Below, in pieces: positions 23,975 through 33,033 of a stretch of 64,000 nt of DNA. A program made the translations under genes and the position numbers. Origin of the DNA: JAIOIW01 sp050304175 (GTDB taxonomy: Bacteria > Pseudomonadota > Alphaproteobacteria > Rhizobiales > Rhizobiaceae); NCBI GenBank assembly GCA_050304175.1, contig JBNLDE010000053.1, positions 1-64,000 on the forward strand, given 5' to 3'. The notes under the pieces were generated by a model, which saw nothing but the letters and a program-made list of their open reading frames with translations, did not search any database and was not told where the DNA came from. Position 1 is the stretch's first letter, and every line of letters starts with the position of its first letter.

Positions 23975-25282
23975 TTACACATTGCTTCTCAGCCACTGCC
24001 CGACCCGTTGCAGTCCGCCCGTCCCGGTCAGCCGGGCAAGCGGTGAATGCCGCATCGGGCTCGTCTCGAGCCCCGCAACCTGCGGGTAGATCAACAGTCC
24101 GATTGTCGCCGAAAATGCCGGCCCCTTGGCTGCTTCCGGCAGACCCGCCACGCCAAGCGGACGCCCGACCCGCACATTGCGGCCGAGCACCCTGCGCGCC
24201 ACCTCGGGCAAACCGGCCAGCTGGCTCGATCCGCCCGTCAGCACGACGCGTTTGCCGACCACCTGTCCGAATCCCGAGGTATTGAGCCGGTCGCGCACCA
24301 TTTCGAGGATTTCCTCGCTGCGGGCACGGATGATCCGCGTCACCACCGAGCGGGGCACCTGCTGGGGAACGTCGGAGTCGTCCTCTCCGATCGAGGTCAG
24401 GGAAATGATGTCGCGGTCGTCGGCCGCGCTCGGCAGCGCCGAGCCGTGCATCGCCTTCAGCCGCTCGGCCGCATCCAGCGGTGTCGACAGTCCGCGCGCC
24501 AGGTCGAGCGTGATGTGATTGCCGCCGACCGGAATGGAATCGGCATAGACGAACTTGCCGTTGGAGAACACCGAAAGCGTCGTCGTTCCGCCGCCAATGT
24601 CGATGCAGGCAGCGCCCATCTCGGCCTCGTCGTTGACCAACGCGGCAAGTCCCGACGCATAAGGCGTCGCGACCATCCGGTCCACCGACAGGTGGGCGCG
24701 GTTGATGCAAAGCTCCAGATTGCGCAGCGGCGCGTGATCGCCGGTCACAACATGCATGTCGACGCCAAGCGTATCGCCGATCATGCCGCGCGGATCCCGG
24801 ATTCCGCGTTCGCCGTCGAGCGTGTATCCGACGGGAATCGAGTGAACGACCTGACGTTCGGCCGCCTGTGCCTGCTTGGCCCCGGCGCCCAGCACGCGTT
24901 TGATGTCGGCGCCATCGGCTTCGTGCCCGCCGAGATTGATCGTGGCCGAATAGGTTTCGCTATGCAGGCGTCCGGCGGTCACGTTCACGATCAGCGAATC
25001 GACCGTCAGCCCGGCCATCCGCTCCGCGGCGTCGACGGCATGACGGATGGCGTGCTCGGCGCGGTCCAGGTCGGTAATCACCCCGGATTTCACGCCGTCG
25101 CTCTTGTGGTGGCCGATGCCAATCACACGCACATCGTGGGTGCGCCCGCGCAGGATGTCGGCCTCGTCGCGCGGCTTCAGCTTCGCGATGACGCAGCAGA
25201 CCTTGCTCGAGCCGACGTCGAGCACGGTCACCACGCCAGACCGGCGTTGCATGGAATCGTGGGCCGACGGCAGCCAGCTCAT
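23975..25282 (-). CDS. ftsA: Cell division protein FtsA
   Basis: A 435-residue actin-fold ATPase that tethers FtsZ to the membrane. It begins with VVTVLDVGSSKVCCVIAKL (phosphate-1 motif), has the FtsA-specific 1C domain in place of actin's 1B, and the phosphate-2 region GAACIDIGGGTTTLSVF. The C terminus LARLTGTGGLQRVGQWLRSNV is an amphipathic membrane-targeting helix. Its ATG overlaps the ftsQ stop by 4 bases. Confidence 0.97.
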   Translation of the reverse strand: MSWLPSAHDSMQRRSGVVTVLDVGSSKVCCVIAKLKPRDEADILRGRTHDVRVIGIGHHKSDGVKSGVITDLDRAEHAIRHAVDAAERMAGLTVDSLIVNVTAGRLHSETYSATINLGGHEADGADIKRVLGAGAKQAQAAERQVVHSIPVGYTLDGERGIRDPRGMIGDTLGVDMHVVTGDHAPLRNLELCINRAHLSVDRMVATPYASGLAALVNDEAEMGAACIDIGGGTTTLSVFSNGKFVYADSIPVGGNHITLDLARGLSTPLDAAERLKAMHGSALPSAADDRDIISLTSIGEDDSDVPQQVPRSVVTRIIRARSEEILEMVRDRLNTSGFGQVVGKRVVLTGGSSQLAGLPEVARRVLGRNVRVGRPLGVAGLPEAAKGPAFSATIGLLIYPQVAGLETSPMRHSPLARLTGTGGLQRVGQWLRSNV

Positions 25283-26211
25283 ATCCGCCGTCCTTTGTGA
25301 TGCTTCGACTGCGAAATCAGTTCCTTGACGCGTTCGGCCTGCTGCTCTGCGGCGCGGGGGGTGAGTTGCATCACGATCTTGTCGCCGAAACGCAGATCTA
25401 CGACCTCGATATCCCGCTCCAGCAGGCCGTCTGACGCCTCGATGCGCGCCAGAAGCCCGACCGCCGCGAAATCATTGCGTTCAGGCAACCGGACCGTGAT
25501 CCCGTTGTCGAGATGCAGGTCCCAACGCCGGTCCGCGATGCGCACATATCCCTTTACCCGGTTTCCGATCTCGGGGAACTTCGCCATGCCGGCCAGGAAC
25601 GCGCTCGCGCGCTCTGCGGCGCCGGTGCCGACAAACAGTGGCAATCCGGCAAAGCGAGTGTCGGTGTAGGGCGCGATGATCGCGCCATCCCTCTCGATCA
25701 CGTTCAACGTCTCGCCCTGCTGCCACAGCGCAAACGGCTTGCGTTCGGAAAGCTTAACCTCAAGCGTCGCCGGGTAGACCTTGCGCACCGACGCGTTCTC
25801 GACCCAGGGTAGTGCGACGATGCGCGCCCGCGCCTCCGAAGGACTGAGCTGCACCAGCGAGGTCGAGCCATTGAGGCCGAGCGCGCCAACGATATCGATT
25901 TCCGAGGTCTGGTCGTTGCCGGTGACGGCGACTTCGCTGACTGCAAAGCCCGTATTTGAAGCCACCGCCTGCACGACCGCGGGAAAATGGCCGCCAAGCC
26001 AGGCGCCGTAGACCGCCGTTGCCGCCAGGAAGCCGGCGGTCAGCATGGTGGCGGCGAAACGTGGCGGTTCGCTTTCGCCCGACAACAGGCGCGACGCCTT
26101 GCGTGCCGGCCGGCGCAAGTATCTGGGCAAGACGAAGCGACGCGTGGCATCCGAGCCCGCGGGCGCCCCGGGGGCCGCCTTCGCTTTCGTACCTGCCTTC
26201 ACCGCAAACAA
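25279..26211 (-). CDS. ftsQ: Cell division protein FtsQ
   Basis: About 310 residues: a basic cytoplasmic tail, one transmembrane helix (near FAATMLTAGFLAATAVYGAWL), then the periplasmic POTRA domain (FAVSEVAVTGNDQTSEIDIVGALGLNGSTSL) and beta domain. There is no ATG start. TTG 26211 is chosen because GGAGGA lies 6 bases upstream. GTG 26202, whose GTGA overlaps the ddl stop by 4 bases, and TTG 26232 are alternatives. All give the same mature domains. FtsQ links FtsL/FtsB to the divisome. Confidence 0.9.
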   Translation of the reverse strand: MFAVKAGTKAKAAPGAPAGSDATRRFVLPRYLRRPARKASRLLSGESEPPRFAATMLTAGFLAATAVYGAWLGGHFPAVVQAVASNTGFAVSEVAVTGNDQTSEIDIVGALGLNGSTSLVQLSPSEARARIVALPWVENASVRKVYPATLEVKLSERKPFALWQQGETLNVIERDGAIIAPYTDTRFAGLPLFVGTGAAERASAFLAGMAKFPEIGNRVKGYVRIADRRWDLHLDNGITVRLPERNDFAAVGLLARIEASDGLLERDIEVVDLRFGDKIVMQLTPRAAEQQAERVKELISQSKHHKGRRI

Positions 26212-27125
26212 GAAGCGTCCTCCACAATCCAACTCAGCAATTCGCCAAACGAGTGGCCGGCTGCATCCGCCATTTCCGGCAACAACGAGGTCGGTGTCAT
26301 CCCCGGCTGGGTATTGACTTCCAGCCAGACGAGCTCGCCATTTTCAGAATGGCGGTCGTCGTAACGAAAGTCTGAACGCGTCACGCCTCTGCATCCGATC
26401 GCTTGGTGAGCCTTGAGCGCCAGTGTCTGTATTTTTTGGTAAATATTTGGTGAAATTCTTGCCGGGCATTCGTGTTTTGATCCGCCCTCGACGTATTTTG
26501 AATCATAATCATAGAAGGCATGGCCTTGCGGAATGATCTCGGTAACGCCGAGCGCCACACCGCCCATGACCGCGCATGTCAGTTCGCGCCCGTAGATGAA
26601 ACGCTCGACCATGATTCGATCGCTGTATTTCCAGTCGTCGGAGGTGATCACCTGCGGCGGATGCGACTGATCCTCCTTGACGATCACGACCCCGAAACTC
26701 GACCCCTCAGCCACGGGTTTGACCACATAGGGCGGCTTCATCGGATGCTCCGCCGGGAAATCATGCCGGTTCATGACCTTCGATTCGGCGACCGGGATGC
26801 CGCTCGCCTTCGCAATCACTTTCGCCTTCTGCTTGTCCATGGCAAGGGCGGAGGCCAGGACGCCGGAATGGGTATAGGGGATTTCCAGGAACTCCAGGAT
26901 ACCCTGGATGGTGCCGTCCTCGCCGAACGGCCCGTGAAGCGCATTGAATGCGACGTCGGGCCGCAAATCGGCCAGCACCGCCGCAACATCGTGCCCGACA
27001 TCGACACGGGTGACGCGATAGCCCTCGGCTTCCAGCGCATCGGCGCAGGGCTGGCCTGACGCCAGGCTCACCGGCCGCTCGGACGAAAACCCACCCATCA
27101 ACACCGCGACATGTTTCTTCGTCAT
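26199..27125 (-). CDS. ddl: D-alanine--D-alanine ligase
   Basis: A 308-residue ATP-grasp enzyme making D-Ala-D-Ala for the peptidoglycan stem. ATG 27125 has AGAGG 8 bases upstream; a GTG two codons earlier is too close to it. The start MTKKHVAVLMGGFSSERPVSLASG, the FNALHGPFGEDGTIQG loop, the YTHSGVLASALAMDKQKAK segment and VWLEVNTQPGMTPTSLLPEMA metal-binding end are all typical. It heads the ddl-ftsQ-ftsA-ftsZ group, which is separated from murB by a chemoreceptor gene and must have its own promoter in the 493-base gap upstream. Confidence 0.96.
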   Translation of the reverse strand: MTKKHVAVLMGGFSSERPVSLASGQPCADALEAEGYRVTRVDVGHDVAAVLADLRPDVAFNALHGPFGEDGTIQGILEFLEIPYTHSGVLASALAMDKQKAKVIAKASGIPVAESKVMNRHDFPAEHPMKPPYVVKPVAEGSSFGVVIVKEDQSHPPQVITSDDWKYSDRIMVERFIYGRELTCAVMGGVALGVTEIIPQGHAFYDYDSKYVEGGSKHECPARISPNIYQKIQTLALKAHQAIGCRGVTRSDFRYDDRHSENGELVWLEVNTQPGMTPTSLLPEMADAAGHSFGELLSWIVEDASCLR

Positions 27126-27618
27126 CTGCACAACCTCTTCTGCCAGCGCGACGCGGCAACCTGTAATCGCAAATCAGCTTGATCCGGCGGCTACATCCGG
27201 ACCCTGCTGCGCGCTACGCGTGCAAACGCGACTCAATGTGAACCCCCGTAGCCCAAGGAATCAGAGAGTTGATTCGCTGACAAGCCCGACCGCGGAAATC
27301 TTTGCAAAAGGAATGGCGCGGAATGTGTGTCGCTTGCCGCGGGATTTTGCGGGCGCGCACCGCCGCGTCCGGCGTTTCCAGGTCATCACCGTTGGCGTTT
27401 CGGTAGCCGATCGTGAAGTTGACGCGTGCAGGCGACAAATCCCCAAGTTCTGTAAGATTTTATACAATCTGAAAACGCGCAACAGACAACGATAACCTGT
27501 GCTTAACCACCAAAGGTCACCCAATCAGAAGTAGAGTTCACTTGTGTTGTAGCCCCACACGGCAGCGAGCGGCTCGTTATTTGAGCAATGCAAACTCAAA
27601 AGCCTGAGGTGAAGAACC
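27126..27618. other. Intergenic gap between ddl and the chemoreceptor gene
   Basis: A 493-base gap between divergent genes. It must hold the promoter for ddl-ftsQAZ and that for the chemoreceptor. Short open frames on both strands lack ribosome sites and recognisable proteins. Base composition falls toward AT from about 27440 to 27600, consistent with the chemoreceptor promoter. No convincing hairpin, RNA gene or repeat was seen. Confidence 0.5.
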
Positions 27619-29526
27619 ATGATATCCGCTTTCCAGCGCTTAAGCCGCGTCGTACCTGCCTTGATCTTGACCTGCATGGTTATCAGCATTTCGACGCTGC
27701 TCATATCAGGCTCCATCGGCGAAAGGGAGTTGATCGACGCGGGAAATATCTTCCGTGCGAACGCGGATACCGCCACTCAGGTGCGCAAACTGATCGCGCT
27801 GCAAAAAGGGATCGAACTCGATATCGTCAACACACAGGAATCCCTGACCGATATCTCGGCCACCCGCGGCCTTGATGGTCTGGACGATGGTTTTTCCCTT
27901 GCGGAGGAAACAAGAAAGTCGCTCCAGCAGAAGGTTGCGGATGCCACCCTGCTCGCCTCATCGATCGGCATGCCGGGTCTGGTGGCGCAACTGAAGTCTC
28001 TCTCTCTCCAGTACGAAAAGTTCTACGAAGCGGGCGTCGTCATGGCCAACGCGTACATCGCTGAGGGGCCTGAAGGCGGCAACAAACTCATGGGCCCGTT
28101 CGATGCCGTGGCGGACAAGTTGCAGCGGGAAATCGATTCCACCGACAAGCTTGTTGAGCAGGTTATCGAGCGCGAGGCAGTTCTCACCGATTCCCGGTTC
28201 GCTGCCCTCGGCCAAGCGGCCAGTCGGGACTTCGCGATTCTGATCATGCTGGCTTCGGTCATGTCGATTGCCGGGCTGGCGCTGATCATCTTCATCTCCA
28301 GGCGAATGCTGCGCCCCCTCGCCCAAACGACAATTGCGATGAGCAAACTGGCGAACGGTGATCTCGATGTCCGGCTTCCCTACGCGGAACGCAGGGACGA
28401 AATCGGCGACCTTGCCAAGGCGTTCACCGACTTCCGGGAGAAGCTGCGGGCCAAGCAGCTGGCCGATATCGAGAGCGAGCGGGCGCGCGACGAATTGCAT
28501 GAAGCCGAGACCAAGGCGCGCCAGGGCGAGAGGCTGGAAAACGAGCGTACGAGGCAGGTCGTCGATACCCTGGGACAAGGCCTTGAGAAACTGGCGGCAG
28601 GCGATCTCACCCATTCGATCGAAATACAATTCCCGGGCGAGTTCGACCGGCTTCGGAAGAATTTCAACCGGTCGTCGGCGCTGTTGCGGCAGGCGATGCA
28701 GGATATCGCAAACATTTCGGACGAAATCCGGGTCAAATCATCGGAAATGCGTGCTGCCGCGGACGATCTCGCCCGCCGCACGGAAAACCAGGCAGCAAGT
28801 CTGGAAGAGACGGCCGCCGCCCTGGGTGAGGTGACCGGCGCCGTCACATCGACGGCCGAAAATGCGACGCGAACGTCGGACACGACCGAAAATGCCCGCG
28901 CTGAAGCGCAGAAGTCGGGCGAAGTTGTCGGGAAGGCGACAGAGGCGATGGCAGAAATCGAGGAATCATCGATCCAGATCGGTCGCATCATCGGCGTGAT
29001 CGACGAAATCGCCTTTCAGACCAACCTGCTGGCGCTGAACGCCGGCGTCGAGGCGGCACGGGCCGGCGACGCCGGTAAAGGATTCGCTGTCGTCGCCACG
29101 GAAGTGCGCGAACTGGCCCAGCGCTCAGCGGAAGCAGCCAAGGAAATCAAGGCCCTGATCTCCACTTCGAGCCATCAGGTCGAACAGGGTGTGGATCTGG
29201 TTGGCCGGGCCGGCAAGTCTCTCGAGCAGATCGTGACGCAGGTCGCCAGCATATCGGGCCTCGTCGCCGAAATCGCAACCACGGCCAACGACCAGTCGAG
29301 GGGGCTCGGCGAAATCAACATCGCGATCAGCCAGATGGATCAGGTAACGCAGAAGAACGCGGCCCTGGTTGAACAGTCGACGGAAGCCAGCCATTCGCTG
29401 GCTGGCAAGACAGAGGAACTCAACCGCCTTGTTGGCCGTTTCACACTCGTGAATTCGGAGTACCCGCAGCCCAGCGAAGCGACGGTATCCGCCAGTGCAC
29501 CGCAGACGGAATCGGTCGCGGCATAG
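27619..29526 (+). CDS. Methyl-accepting chemotaxis protein inserted in the dcw cluster
   Basis: A 635-residue chemoreceptor; GAGGTGAAG lies just before ATG 27619. Layout: transmembrane helix 1 (about 14-34), a helical periplasmic sensor (35-197), helix 2 (about 198-222), a HAMP domain with RRDEIGDLAKAF, a second HAMP-like unit (LGQGLEKLAAGDLTHSIEIQFPGEFDRL) and a long coiled-coil signalling domain. The hairpin tip, IDEIAFQTNLLALNAGVEAARAG, is intact, so it should bind CheA/CheW. No C-terminal CheR-binding pentapeptide is present (it ends QTESVAA). It lies alone between murB and ddl, pointing toward murB with 8 bases between stops. The ligand is unknown. Confidence 0.95.
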   Translation: MISAFQRLSRVVPALILTCMVISISTLLISGSIGERELIDAGNIFRANADTATQVRKLIALQKGIELDIVNTQESLTDISATRGLDGLDDGFSLAEETRKSLQQKVADATLLASSIGMPGLVAQLKSLSLQYEKFYEAGVVMANAYIAEGPEGGNKLMGPFDAVADKLQREIDSTDKLVEQVIEREAVLTDSRFAALGQAASRDFAILIMLASVMSIAGLALIIFISRRMLRPLAQTTIAMSKLANGDLDVRLPYAERRDEIGDLAKAFTDFREKLRAKQLADIESERARDELHEAETKARQGERLENERTRQVVDTLGQGLEKLAAGDLTHSIEIQFPGEFDRLRKNFNRSSALLRQAMQDIANISDEIRVKSSEMRAAADDLARRTENQAASLEETAAALGEVTGAVTSTAENATRTSDTTENARAEAQKSGEVVGKATEAMAEIEESSIQIGRIIGVIDEIAFQTNLLALNAGVEAARAGDAGKGFAVVATEVRELAQRSAEAAKEIKALISTSSHQVEQGVDLVGRAGKSLEQIVTQVASISGLVAEIATTANDQSRGLGEINIAISQMDQVTQKNAALVEQSTEASHSLAGKTEELNRLVGRFTLVNSEYPQPSEATVSASAPQTESVAA

Positions 29527-29534
29527 CCTCGGCG

Positions 29535-30500
29535 CTAAAGCATCTGCCCGAGGAATTCCTGGACCTCCTGGCCCGGCTTGAACTGGCCAATCCGCTTGAT
29601 CTCCCAGTGCAGCCGGATGCCGGAATTTTCCAGCACGCGGGCGCGTACCGTCTCGCCCAGCGTCTCCAGGTCATGGCCGGTGGCGGTCCCGGTGTTGATC
29701 ATGAAGTTGCAGTGCATCGGCGACATCTGTGCGCCGCCAATCGTCAGCCCGCGGCAGCCCGCCTTGTCGATCTCCTTCCAGGCCGACGTGCCGTCGGGGT
29801 TCTTGAAGGTCGAGCCGCCGGTCTTCTCCCGGATCGGCTGCACCGTCTCGCGATGATGCTGGACCGCTTCCATCGCAGCCTGGATTTCCGCGCGGTCGCC
29901 GGGCGTGCCTTCCATCAGCGCGGAGGTGAAGATCAGGTCCGGCGACGCCGCCGAATGGCGGTAGGCATAGCCCATGTCGGCGTTTGAGAGAACATGCAGG
30001 TTGCCCTGCCGGTCGATGGCGCGGACCTCGACCACCCGCTCGCGCGTCTCGACGCCGTTTGCGCCCGCATTCATGCGCAATGCGCCGCCCACCGCACCCG
30101 GGATCCCGTGATAGAAGTGGAAACCGCCGATGCCCGCCTCCAGCGCCACTGCGGCGAGGCGCTTATCTGGCGTGGCCGCGCCGACACGGATACCAGTGTC
30201 CGAAATGGCTTCGGCAGTACCGAATCCCTTGGCCGAAAGGCGCACGACGAAGCCCGCGATGCCGCCATCGCGCACCAGCAGGTTCGAACCGATGCCCACC
30301 GCCATGACCGGATATTCCTCCGGGACCGCGCGCATGAATTCGGCGAGATCTTCCTCGTCGGCGGGCTGGAACAGCACTTCCGCCGGTCCGCCGGCGCGAA
30401 ACCAGGTCAACTGGTTCATGCCCGCATTCGGCGTCAGCCGCCCGCGCACGCGGGCCAGCCGGCCGCCGAGCCGGTCGATCAGGGCGGTGCCGTCGATCAT
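29535..30500 (-). CDS. murB: UDP-N-acetylenolpyruvoylglucosamine reductase
   Basis: A 321-residue FAD enzyme reducing UDP-GlcNAc-enolpyruvate to UDP-MurNAc. ATG 30500 overlaps the murC stop by 4 bases (ATGA) and is preferred over an earlier codon at 30545. FAD-binding motifs MAVGIGSNLLVRDGGIAGFVVRL and GIPGAVGGALRMNAGANG are clear; the catalytic serine lies in GGSTFKNPDG and the later glutamate in the C-terminal region (VRARVLENSGIRLHWEIKRIG). It is the last gene of the upstream dcw block before the chemoreceptor. Confidence 0.96.
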   Translation of the reverse strand: MIDGTALIDRLGGRLARVRGRLTPNAGMNQLTWFRAGGPAEVLFQPADEEDLAEFMRAVPEEYPVMAVGIGSNLLVRDGGIAGFVVRLSAKGFGTAEAISDTGIRVGAATPDKRLAAVALEAGIGGFHFYHGIPGAVGGALRMNAGANGVETRERVVEVRAIDRQGNLHVLSNADMGYAYRHSAASPDLIFTSALMEGTPGDRAEIQAAMEAVQHHRETVQPIREKTGGSTFKNPDGTSAWKEIDKAGCRGLTIGGAQMSPMHCNFMINTGTATGHDLETLGETVRARVLENSGIRLHWEIKRIGQFKPGQEVQEFLGQML

Positions 30501-31906
30501 GCGGCCGCCTCGCCTTCCAGTTCGCGTGGCAGCGCATAGGCCCATTGGCTGATATTGCCGGCGCCGAGCAGGACAACGTAATCGCCGGGCTTGGCCTCGG
30601 CGCGCACCATCGGCGCGATGTCCTGCGGTCCGTCGATCGCGCGCGCGTCGCGGTGCCCGGCGGCCCTGATCTTCTCGACCAGCGCGCCGGAATTCACGCC
30701 TTCAATCGGGTCCTCGCCCGCGGTGTAGACCGGCGCAACGGCTATGATGTCGGCATCGTTGAAACAGGCGGCGAAATCATCGAACAGGTCGTGCAGCCTG
30801 GTGAACCGGTGCGGTTGCGCAATCGCGATCACCCGCCCCGAACAGGCGTCGCGCGCGGCGCGCAGCACCGCGCGGATTTCCACCGGGTGGTGCCCGTAAT
30901 CGTCGAATATCTCGACTCCGTTCCAGCTTCCGGTGTGGGTGAAGCGCCTTTTGACCCCGCCAAACCCGGCAAGTCCGCGGGCGATATCTTCGCCCGACAT
31001 ACCAAGCTCATGGGCGACGGCTATGGCCGCCGTCGCGTTGGACACATTATGGTGGCCCGGCATCGGCAGGCGCAAGCCCTTGATCTCACTCACCGGTTCG
31101 CCCTTGCGGGCGCGGATTGTCACGTCGAACACCGAGACCGGACCATCCATGTGGTGCTTCGAGAAGCGCACATCGGCCTGCGGATTCTCGCCATAGGTGA
31201 TGATGCGCCGGTCATCGATGCGCCCGACAAGCGCCTGAACCTCCGGATGGTCGATGCACATCACGCCGAACCCGTAGAACGGAACGTTCTCCACGAAGGT
31301 CGCAAACGCCTCGCGCACCTTTTCGAACGAGCCGTAGTGGTCGAGATGTTCCGGATCGATATTGGTCACCACCGCGATATCGGCCGGCAGCTTGAGGAAG
31401 GTACCGTCGCTCTCGTCGGCCTCGACCACCATCCACTCGCCCTCGCCCATGCGCGCATTGGTGCCATAGGCGTTGATGATGCCGCCATTGATCACGGTCG
31501 GATCTAGATTGCCGGCATCGAGCAGCGTGGCGATCATCGACGTCGTCGTCGTCTTGCCGTGGGTACCGCCGACAGCGATTGCCTGGCGAAACCGCATCAG
31601 TTCGGCCAGCATCTCAGCACGGCGCACGATCGGCAGCTGCTTCTCGCGCGCTGCCATCAATTCCGGGTTGTTGCGCTTGATCGCCGTCGACACCACCACG
31701 ACCGCTGCCTCGCCGAGATTTTCCGGCTTCTGGCCGACATGAACCGTGATGCCCTTTTCGCGCAGGCGCACGACGTTGGCGTTTTCGGCCGCGTCCGAGC
31801 CCTGGACGGTGTAGCCCAGATTATGCAGCACCTCGGCAATTCCGCTCATGCCGATACCGCCGATCCCGATGAAATGCACCGGACCTATGTTTTGCGGCAT
31901 CTTCAT
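30497..31906 (-). CDS. murC: UDP-N-acetylmuramate--L-alanine ligase
   Basis: A 469-residue Mur ligase adding L-alanine to UDP-MurNAc. The N-terminal Rossmann motif HFIGIGGIGMSGIAEVLHNLGY binds the UDP part; the ATP loop is AVGGTHGKTTTTSMIATLL (about residues 109-127); the conserved H-x-x-N-x-x-A sequence appears as GHHNVSNATAAIAVA. It overlaps both murG (4 bases) and murB (4 bases), so the three are translated as a coupled unit. Confidence 0.97.
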   Translation of the reverse strand: MKMPQNIGPVHFIGIGGIGMSGIAEVLHNLGYTVQGSDAAENANVVRLREKGITVHVGQKPENLGEAAVVVVSTAIKRNNPELMAAREKQLPIVRRAEMLAELMRFRQAIAVGGTHGKTTTTSMIATLLDAGNLDPTVINGGIINAYGTNARMGEGEWMVVEADESDGTFLKLPADIAVVTNIDPEHLDHYGSFEKVREAFATFVENVPFYGFGVMCIDHPEVQALVGRIDDRRIITYGENPQADVRFSKHHMDGPVSVFDVTIRARKGEPVSEIKGLRLPMPGHHNVSNATAAIAVAHELGMSGEDIARGLAGFGGVKRRFTHTGSWNGVEIFDDYGHHPVEIRAVLRAARDACSGRVIAIAQPHRFTRLHDLFDDFAACFNDADIIAVAPVYTAGEDPIEGVNSGALVEKIRAAGHRDARAIDGPQDIAPMVRAEAKPGDYVVLLGAGNISQWAYALPRELEGEAAA

Positions 31907-33030
31907 GCGCTTTTTCCTTTCCTGTATTCGGCAACCGACTGGCCCGACGCAATAACCTCTGTCAGATCGCCAAGCAACCGCGCGGCATCGGGCTTGCCGG
32001 CCCGCTTTGCCGCCGCCGCCATCGCGCTCAGCCGTGCCGGTTCGTCCATGTAGCCGCGCAACAGGGCCGCGATCGCGTCGGCATTGAGGTCCTTTTGCGG
32101 CCGCACCTCCGCCCCGCCCTCTGCCGCCAGCGCCGCGGCATTGGCCGCCTGGTCGTGATCGAGCGCGTAGGGATAAGGGATCAGCACCGCCGGACGGCCG
32201 ATCACGGCGATCTCGGAGACGGTCGACGCGCCCGACCTCGATATCACCAGATGGGCCTTCGCCAAACGGTCTGCAAGATCGGTGAAAAACGGTGCCACCT
32301 CGGCCTTGACCCCGAGCGCCTCATATGCGGCGCGAACACCGGTCTCGTCCTCGGGGCGCGCCTGCTGCACGATCTCGATCCGCGACCGGCGGTCTTCTGG
32401 CAATTGGCCAATGGCGGCGGGGATCGCCTGCGAGAAGAATTGCGCCCCCTGGCTGCCGCCGAAAACCAGCAGCCGAAATGCACCATCCGGATCCTCGGCG
32501 TAAGGGGTCTTCGCCGCTTCGATGACCGCCGGACGCACCGGATTACCGGTCGTGACCGTCTTCGATCCGAACGTGCTGTCGGCCTCGCTCAGAAATCCGC
32601 CCGCAATGGCGGAGACCCGCGGTGCCAGCGCCTTGTTGGCGCGCCCCATCACCGCGTTTTGCTCGTGGATCAGCGTGGGCACGCCGCGCCGCGTCGCCGC
32701 GAAGACTGGCGGCAGGGTCGGATAGCCGCCAAAGCCGACGACCGCGGCCGGCTTTAGGCGGTTGATGACCTTGGTCGCCTCGCGGTAGCCGCGCCAAAGC
32801 GTCAACGCCGCCTTGACAAAGGTCAGCGGATTGCGCCCGCCGATGGTCGCGGCCGCCACCGCATGAATCTCCTCGGCCGGAAACGACCCGGCGTAGCGGC
32901 TGGCGCGTTCGTCTGTCGCCAGGTGGACCGACCAGCCGCGTTCCTTCAGCTCGTGCGCCAGTGCCTCGGCGGGAAACAGGTGCCCGCCGGTTCCACCCGC
33001 CGAGAGCAGGATGACGCCCTTGGAACCCAT
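31903..33030 (-). CDS. murG: Lipid II synthase MurG (GlcNAc transferase)
   Basis: A 375-residue membrane-associated glycosyltransferase that converts lipid I to lipid II. The N-terminal loop LLSAGGTGGHLFPAEALAHELK and the HEQNAVMGRANKALA loop face the membrane acceptor; the UDP-GlcNAc site includes LVFGGSQGAQFF and VISRSGASTVSEIAVIGRPAVLIPYP. Its start follows the ftsW stop by 3 bases. Confidence 0.97.
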   Translation of the reverse strand: MGSKGVILLSAGGTGGHLFPAEALAHELKERGWSVHLATDERASRYAGSFPAEEIHAVAAATIGGRNPLTFVKAALTLWRGYREATKVINRLKPAAVVGFGGYPTLPPVFAATRRGVPTLIHEQNAVMGRANKALAPRVSAIAGGFLSEADSTFGSKTVTTGNPVRPAVIEAAKTPYAEDPDGAFRLLVFGGSQGAQFFSQAIPAAIGQLPEDRRSRIEIVQQARPEDETGVRAAYEALGVKAEVAPFFTDLADRLAKAHLVISRSGASTVSEIAVIGRPAVLIPYPYALDHDQAANAAALAAEGGAEVRPQKDLNADAIAALLRGYMDEPARLSAMAAAAKRAGKPDAARLLGDLTEVIASGQSVAEYRKGKSA

Positions 33031-33033
33031 GGC

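Noticed and set aside
27126..29526. The chemoreceptor insertion as a mobile element
   Set aside because: No transposase, terminal inverted repeats, target duplications or composition shift were seen at its borders.
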